Part shown: positions 7,659-13,754 of the stretch, one piece after another
How the letters are laid out: every line of letters starts with the position of its first letter
Numbering within the stretch: the stretch's first letter is position 1
Assembly (NCBI GenBank): GCA_009602725.1
Contig: WELB01000218.1
Location: forward strand, 211,351 to 225,104
Length of the DNA stretch: 13,754 nucleotides
Source: Spirogloea muscicola
Lineage: Eukaryota; Streptophyta; Zygnematophyceae; Spirogloeales; Spirogloeaceae
Direction of reading: 5' to 3'
The notes under the pieces: model-generated
The model's input: only the letters and a program-made list of their open reading frames with translations
Told to the model about the DNA's origin: nothing
The model's database searches: none
Translations under genes and position numbers: made by a program

Positions 7659-10600
7659 CTAAACTGAGACCGCACTGGGGTCGTATGCGAGCATTGGGGC
7701 AAGCCACCGCTCGCACTCCGCTAGGGGCATGCTCTTGCGTGCGGCGTAGGACTGCACCTGATCCTGCAAGATCTTTCCTACAGCAAAGTACTGACTGTGC
7801 TGCCCTCCAAAGTACAGCCCCGACACGGAGGCTGCAGGGAGCATGGCCATGGACTCCGTCAGCTCTATGCCTGTCCTGGTCTCGGCCTGCAGCAGGTCCC
7901 ACATGGCACGCTTCTCCGTGTGGTCTGGCTGAGATGGGTACCCAGGCGCTGGCCGGATACCCCTGTATTTTACCTTGAGCAGCTCCTCCAGTGGCAGGTC
8001 CTCGTCGAGGGCGTAGCCCCACAGGTCGCGCCGCACCTCAACATGAAGCACTTCAGCTGCTGCCTCAGCGAGGCGATCGGCTAGGGCCTCAGCCATGATG
8101 TAGCCGTAGTCGTCATGCTGCTCCTTGCACTCTGCCACGACCTTCTCAAGCCCGAACCCAGCTGACACCGCAAACATGCCCAGGTAGTCCGCAACGCCGC
8201 TCTCCCTTGGGGCAACAAAGTCTGAAAGCGCCAAGTAGGGCTCGCTAGCGGCCTCCTTCTCTGCCTGCTGGCGCAGCGTGTGCATCACTGTGCTGGGTGA
8301 GGCGCCCGCAGCTCGCTCCTCCTCAGTAGCAAAGAGCTCAATGTCATCGCCGCGACTATTGGCTGGAAAGATGCCCACAACGCCGCACACGCTGAGCCGC
8401 TTGCGGGTAACCAGGTCCGCTAGCATCTGCTTAGCGTCGTCGAAGAGCTTGCGTGCCTCTTCGCCCACCGTCTCGTCCTTGAAAATCTTCGGAAAGCCGC
8501 GGTTCGGGTAGCGGCCCCGTAGCTGCCACACCTGGAAGAAGGGGTTCCAGTCGATGAACTCCACAAGCTGCTCAAGCGGGAAGTCTTTGTACACCTTCAC
8601 CCCAATGAGCTTGGGCACGGTCGGCGCATTGGCGGGGTCCTTCCAGTCCACCTGCAGGCCCTGAGCTCGCGCTTTCTCTATTGGTAGATACTTGCGATCT
8701 TGCAAGCCCGCATAGTGCTCGTCCCGCAGGTCTGCATACATCTCACGGGTCTCCACCATGAATTCATCGCGGGCAGTCGGGTCCAGTAGGGAGGACACCA
8801 CCGGCACTGACCGCGACGCATCCAAGACATGTACCACCGCACCGCTGTACACTGGCTCGATCTTCACGGCCGTGTGCATGCGTGACGTTGTCGCGCCGCC
8901 AATGAGCAGCGGGATGGTGAAGCCCTCGCGCTGCAGCTCAGCGGCTACAGTGACCATCTCATCAAGGCTGGGTGTGATTAGGCCCGACAGTCCCACAATG
9001 TCTGCACGGTGCTCCCGGCAGGCCTCCAGGATCTTGGCAGAAGGGCACATGACGCCAAGGTCCACGACCTTGAAGTTGTTGCAACCCAAGACGACAGCCA
9101 CAATGTTCTTCCCAATATCGTGCACGTCGCCTTTCACGGTGGCAATGACCACCACGCCAGCATGGGACTGCTGCACCAGCTCTGGATTGGACAGCTTCGC
9201 TTCTTCTTTCTCCTTCTCCATGAAAGGTATCAAGTGTGCCACAGCCCGTTTCATAACGCGGGCACTCTTAATGACCTGAGCATTTTGGCAGCCAAGGAGT
9301 CAGCACACTGTTGCTGAGCATAGGAATGATCCAATTTCAGTAGCTGCAAAAGAGAAGTGTTGTTTGAGAGACACCATGATGTGCATCAGAGGTGACACTT
9401 ATGTGCAACTTTCAAAGCAAGAGCCGGTGCAGCATAAACACAAACACTGGTGCATTCCAAGCCCATTTGAGGACGAGGAAAGAAGATTTTAAACAGGGAA
9501 GAACTGATGCAGGCTTTTGATAGCCAGGTGGTTGGCAGCATGGGGCTTGCGAAGCACACTTGGGGCAAAAACATCTTTCCAGCCCCAAACAGGTCGCCCA
9601 CAACATTCATGCCGTCCATGAGAGGTCCTTCAATGATGTGCAGTGGACGCACGTACTGCCCACAAACGCGAGCCTCCTCCACGTCCTCCACGACATGCGC
9701 GTCGATGCCCTTGACGAGCGCATGCTCCAGGCGCTTTGAAACTGGGAGCTGCCGCCAGCCCTCTTTCTCCCCAGCTCCAGCGGTGGGCCCCCCCCCGGCA
9801 GCACCGACGCGCTGGGCTATCTCCAGCATCCGTTCTGTGGCATCCTCGCGGCGATTCAACAGGCAGTCCTCCACTGCGTCAAGCAGCTCCTTGTCAATGT
9901 CATCATAGATGTCGATTTGGCCGGCATTCACGATCCCCATGTCCATGCCTGCACGGATGGCGTGGTATAAAAACGCCGAGTGGAAGGCGCGCCGCACGGG
10001 CTCATTGCCTCGGAAGGAGAAGGAGATGTTGGACACGCCACCACTGATCTTGGCGCCCGGGCAGAGGCGCTTGATCTGCGCAGTGGCGCCAAAGAAGTCG
10101 ACGGCGTAGTTGTTGTGCTCCTCGAGGCCGGTCGCGATCGTCAGGATGTTGGGGTCGAATATGATGTCCTGCGGATTGAAGCCAACCTCCTCCACCAGGA
10201 TCTTGAACGCACGCGAGCATATGCGCACCTTGTCGTGCTCTGTGGCCGCCTGGCCCTCTTCGTCGAACGCCATCACCACGACCGCAGCGCCGTGCCGCTT
10301 GCAGATGCGAGCGTGATGACGGAAGGTGTCCTCACCCTCCTTGAGGGAGATGGAGTTGACAATGCACTTCCCCTGGCTGCACTTCAGGCCCGCCTCCACC
10401 ACAGCAAACTTGCTGCTGTCAATCATGAAGGGTACACGCGCAACCTGGGGAGGGACAATGCAACAATCCCCATGAGCTGCTGCGAAAACAAGTCAATCGT
10501 TATAGTCATTGGCACCGTTAGACCAGACGCTTGTAGGATATGTCCAGCACGCAGCTCGCTCACATCAGGCTCAGAGACGAGGAGGTTGACAAAGCGAGTC

Positions 10601-13144
10601 ATGGCCGCTATGGAGTCCAGCAAGCCTTCGTCCATGTTGATATCAATCACTTGCGCCCCGGCATCCACCTGCAGCGGTGCCAGGGCAAGACAAGGGCCAC
10701 ACTTAGCGCCCAAGCTGTCTGTTGCCTGTTACTACAATCTCTCAATTAAGGCCCTGATCACTCATCATCCATCTTCCCTCGACTGAACACAATCAGCAGC
10801 GAAATTGACAGCTACTGCTGACCTGCTTGACGGCGATTGCCAGAGCCTTGTCATAGTCACCGGCCAGGATCGCCTTCTTGAAGACTGTCGACCCTGCGAC
10901 GTTGCAACGCTCTCCGATATTGATGAATGGGATGACGGCAGGGTCATACACAAATGGCTCCAGACCACTGATGCGCATAAGGTTTGGCACTTTGGGCACC
11001 ACACGAGGCTTGCACTCTGCCACCTGCGTGTGCACAAGTAGAGGGGCTGACTTGACAAGCGGAAGGCTGGTGTTTAGGAGCATAAGATGGCTTAAGGGGT
11101 GCGGAAAGTGGTGGTAGCTTCACAGAGACCCCAAGCATGTTCGCTTTGGACCCTAGACTCAGGACCACACAAGGCGTGATCATTAACCCGATTGTCACTC
11201 TGTCAGACTACAGATTCATGTGGGTTGCACAGAGACAATGACATCGCAGAGGAACAACAAGAGCAAACAGGGTTGCACGGGACAGTGGCAGTGCAGTGGA
11301 ACATCAGAACACATTGCTGACCACTTCACCCCTAGTTCCTCTGCTAATAGGTTTTTATACGTCCACACTGCATGCCATAAGCAGCAAGCAGCAAGAGGGA
11401 GCCAAATGTTCAGAAGTTGTAGCAGACCAGTTCGGCAACGGCTGCAATGTGGTTTGGCGTCGTCCCGCAGCATCCCCCAATGAGGTTCACCAGACCGCCG
11501 GTAGCAAAGTCACGGACATTGTCGGCGAACTGACTTGCTGTCTCGTCATAGCCACCCATGGCATTAGGAAGGCCAGCATTTGGGTAGCACAGCACAAAAG
11601 TGTCCGCAATCTGCAAAAATAGCAAATAAGAGGGAGACCTCGTGAGACAGCCTGGTGTATGGAGCCACGAGTATTTGGTGGCAAAGGTGGCAACTTTGAT
11701 AACACCAGAGCCACCTAGCTTGTCACAAGCCAGCAGGACCTACTTCATATATGCAGGTTGCAGGCCTGAAGACTGACTCAAGAAGACATATGGAGGTGAC
11801 GAAGAGCGCCGTGGACAGGTGCTCTGATGCATTAGGTTTACGACCAAGTTCGGGATTCCAATCCTAGGCTTGGGGTACGAGGGTTCAGTAGCTGGCTCAG
11901 ACAGGCCAACCTTGTTAAGCGTATCCACATAAGGCCGCATGTCCCGCGCACCTAGGGCGCAGTTGAGGCCCACAGCCAGTGGCTGCGCATGCTGTACAGA
12001 AACCCAGAAGGCTTCCCCAGTCTGCCCCGACAGAGTGCGACCGCTCTGGTCTACAATGGTCCCGCTGATGAGCACCGGCACCTCAAAGCCCTGGTCATCA
12101 AAGTACTCATCAATCGCGTACAGTGCAGCCTTGGCGTTGAGCGTGTCAAAGATGGTCTCGACTAGGATGAGGTCCACGCCTCCATCGAGGAGCGCGGCCA
12201 CCTGCTCCCGGTAAGCTGCCACAATCTCGTCGAAGGTACATGCTCGGAAGGCCGGGTTCTCGACGCTGGGGGAGACTGATAGCGTGCGCGAGGTCGGGCC
12301 CACTGCACCCGCCACAAACCGCGGCCGCGTGGGATCGGCCTTCATAGCGGCCGCAGCTGCGGCGTGTGCCACTCGGGCCGACTCCACGTTCATCAGGCGC
12401 ACCTCCTCGGGCGCGTGCAGACTGTAGTCGAGCTGCGAGATGGATGTGGAGTTGAAGGTGTTGGTCTCGATGATGTCCGCGCCTGCGGCCAGGTACTGTG
12501 CATGGATGCCCTGGATGATGTCGGGCCGCGTGATGGACAGCAGGTCATTGTCACCCTTGAGGTCAGACATGTGGCCAGCGTAGCGCTCCCCACGGAAGTC
12601 CGCCTCCTGGAGCTTGTGCCGCTGGATCATGGTGCCCATGGCACCGTCGATGACCAGGATGCGCTGCCGCATTATAGCACCCAAGGTGGCGAACAGGTCT
12701 CGCCCAACCTGGCCCACATTCCGGCCGCCTGGGCCCACCGGCGCATCTGGGTCCATCTTGGTCACGCCATCGACGATGAAGCTGCAATAGCAAGCCAACC
12801 CCCGAACCGCAGGAACCACTGAGGTGTCAGCACGGGTGCTCCAGATGTGTGGAGGCCCTCTGAGCCTTGTTGAGGCCTGAGCGCATCGAGCGGCAGTTGA
12901 TCAGCTCATCCAGCCGCGTTGGGAAGAGCAGCATCAGCAGATAGGTCGCCTGCCTGTACTCAATGGGGCCCTGAGGGCACACATAGTCGATGTAGAAGCA
13001 GTCGGCCTCCACGAGGGATCGCTTGAGCGGGATGGGCTGCTCGCTCGAGAAGCTGCCGAGTACAGAGACCTGGGACCCCCCGAGCCGCCACACAAACTGG
13101 ACGATGCCAGCCTCTGCAGACACACGCGCAGGAGTCGCACCCAT
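7659..13144 (-). CDS. METH: Cobalamin-dependent methionine synthase with N-terminal CBM48-like module
   Basis: Transfers methyl from 5-methyltetrahydrofolate to homocysteine via methylcobalamin. Minus-strand exons: 13144-12954, 12781-11911, 11610-11428, 11023-10823, 10668-10564, 10444-9560, 9275-7659 (stop TAG); about 1350 residues against 1227 for E. coli MetH. Domain order: CBM48-like module (residues ~14-89); homocysteine domain from [11 protein letters not shown], with zinc ligands Cys338 in GLNCALG and Cys401/402 in GGCCGTT (same 63-residue spacing as E. coli Cys247/310/311); pterin domain ([28 protein letters not shown]); cobalamin cap and Rossmann domain with GDVHDIG (His864, lower axial ligand); C-terminal SAM-reactivation domain ([12 protein letters not shown] at 1253). 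All active-site motifs are intact. Introns are phase 0 except the first (phase 2). The start ATG at 13144 has G at -3 and +4. A longer N-terminus from an upstream exon is possible, because CTGCAG a few codons in (near 13114) could be an acceptor. Confidence 0.93.
11024..11427 (-). other. 404-base MetH intron
   Basis: Lies between the homocysteine and pterin domains, with donor GTCTGC and acceptor ACGCAG. It has no recognisable nested gene or repeat. Confidence 0.8.
11611..11910 (-). other. 300-base MetH intron
   Basis: Splits the homocysteine domain between DTLNK and IADTF. The donor is GTTGGC, a weak form; the acceptor is TTTTGCAG. Nothing else is recognised in it. Confidence 0.8.
12706..13105 (-). 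other. AMPK-beta/CBM48-like module fused to MetH
   Basis: The first part, in exon 1, reads [16 protein letters not shown], then PIPLKRS, and CPQGPIEY. The second part, in exon 2, reads FIVDG, then [15 protein letters not shown], and runs without a stop into the methionine synthase sequence. This follows the AMPK-beta glycogen-binding pattern: VxFxWxxGGxxVxVxGSFxxW, IPL, PxGxxEYKFIVDGxWxxDPxxP, G-x-NV. The positions of AMPK-beta Trp100, Lys126 and Trp133 are Glu35, Ser64 and Thr71 here, so glucan binding is doubtful. Confidence 0.72.
12782..12953 (-). other. Probable GC-AG intron inside the CBM48-like module
   Basis: On the minus strand the exon ends GAGTACAG followed by GCAGGC, and the acceptor is TATTGCAG at 12782. 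Using the GC donor gives EY-S-FIVDG, closest to the family pattern. A GT donor six bases earlier (at 12959) also keeps frame but removes the conserved EY and gives PID-FIVDG. Confidence 0.5.
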
Positions 13145-13754
13145 GCCTCAGTGCCGCTGCCGGCGACTCGGCCCTGAAAACTGCCACGGCACCACGGTAG
13201 GAGCGGCTCTTCCACCGCCGAACACAGCGGCGAGGAGAAAGTAACGTGGCTGACCTCCACTGCGAGGCGGCGCAGGCCGCCGTGGAGGAGGGGATCGCCG
13301 CGCTGCGGAGGTGACTGCAAGGAGAGCCGCATGCTGCACATTCAGGCCGGCCGAGAAGCATCGACAGGTCCCCGTGACCATCTGCAGTGCCACAGACGGA
13401 AGCGAGCTTCTCCTCTGGGGACAGCAGGCGGTCCTAGCGCAACGGTGGCGCTAGATGGTCGAGCGCAGCGCCAGCCGGGCTTCATTCGTGGCAGGCCGAG
13501 ACCGCCGGAGGTGCCTGCCTGCAGCAGCTGCGGCAGCCGGGGCGGAGGCCAGGCCGGGCCGCGCCACGGCAACGGGGGCCACGAGGCCCAAGATCGCCCC
13601 GAGGCGCATGTCGCATGGCAGGAAGCTCACCGGCGGCGGCGGCGGGGGCCGCGGCGGCGCGCGCAGGGGTTGCTGCCGAGGGCTCGGGGAGCGGAGCGGC
13701 GGCGAGCGGCGCGGGCGGGGCGCGGCCTGATTACACACAGCGTTACACTAATGA
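13145..13754 (-). other. GC-rich region upstream of MetH
   Basis: Likely promoter, 5' UTR or upstream exon(s) of MetH. The region 13630-13730 is very rich in GGC/GGGGC. A minus-strand frame starting near ATG 13608 reads MRLGAILGLVAPVAVARPGL followed by an Ala/Arg-rich stretch, resembling an organelle-targeting peptide. It stops near 13454 and I cannot show a splice to the MetH exon. No TATA box or other core promoter element was identified. Confidence 0.4.

Noticed and set aside
9980-10786. 268-codon plus-strand open frame
   Set aside because: Antisense shadow of MetH pterin and cap-domain exons; no recognisable domain.
12807-12819. GTG-start reading of MetH at 12819
   Set aside because: GTG is not an expected nuclear start, and the codons between 12819 and 12781 are intron ending in TATTGCAG; the CBM-like exon upstream gives a better N-terminus.
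13455-13730. Gly/Arg-rich plus-strand open frame at the window end
   Set aside because: Composition follows from GGC-rich DNA upstream of MetH; no homology or splice evidence.

Overview
This window looks like nuclear DNA of a green alga (chlorophyte, possibly trebouxiophyte-like). The evidence is GC-rich exons interrupted by many short GT-AG introns, TGTAA-type polyadenylation signals, plant-type telomere-like CCCTAAA motifs, and gene content (plant/algal metaxin, CYP72-clan P450, B12-dependent methionine synthase). No prokaryotic, viral, CRISPR or transposase-coding signal is visible. The taxon assignment is inference; the gene calls rest on motifs read directly.

Layout. (1) 1-1639, plus strand: the 3' five exons of a metaxin/SAM37-like mitochondrial outer-membrane import protein, ending in a transmembrane segment and a very acidic tail; its 5' end lies outside the window. 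(2) 1640-3361: no recognisable gene, but it holds a perfect 13-bp hairpin and two copies of a diverged ~60-bp repeat. (3) About 3362-4261, minus strand: a probable exon of an unrecognised low-complexity (disordered) protein. (4) 4303-6915, plus strand: six exons of a CYP72-clan-like cytochrome P450 whose N-terminal membrane-anchor exon I cannot find. (5) 6916-7658: tail-to-tail spacer. (6) 7659-13144, minus strand: a complete seven-exon MetH (cobalamin-dependent methionine synthase) model of about 1350 residues. (7) 13145-13754: GC-rich upstream region of MetH.

The most striking feature is the N-terminus of MetH. Before the homocysteine-binding domain lies an AMPK-beta/CBM48-type module. Its first half is in exon 1, and its last strands are in the same uninterrupted exon as the start of the methionine synthase proper. 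I know of no CBM48-MetH fusion. The three aromatic/basic residues that bind glucan in animal AMPK beta all appear replaced, so the module may have a protein-interaction or regulatory role rather than binding starch.

The genes do not form an operon and share no obvious pathway: mitochondrial protein import, an ER-type monooxygenase of unknown substrate, and one-carbon/methionine metabolism. Two introns, in two different genes, carry degenerate telomere-like tracts in the same orientation.
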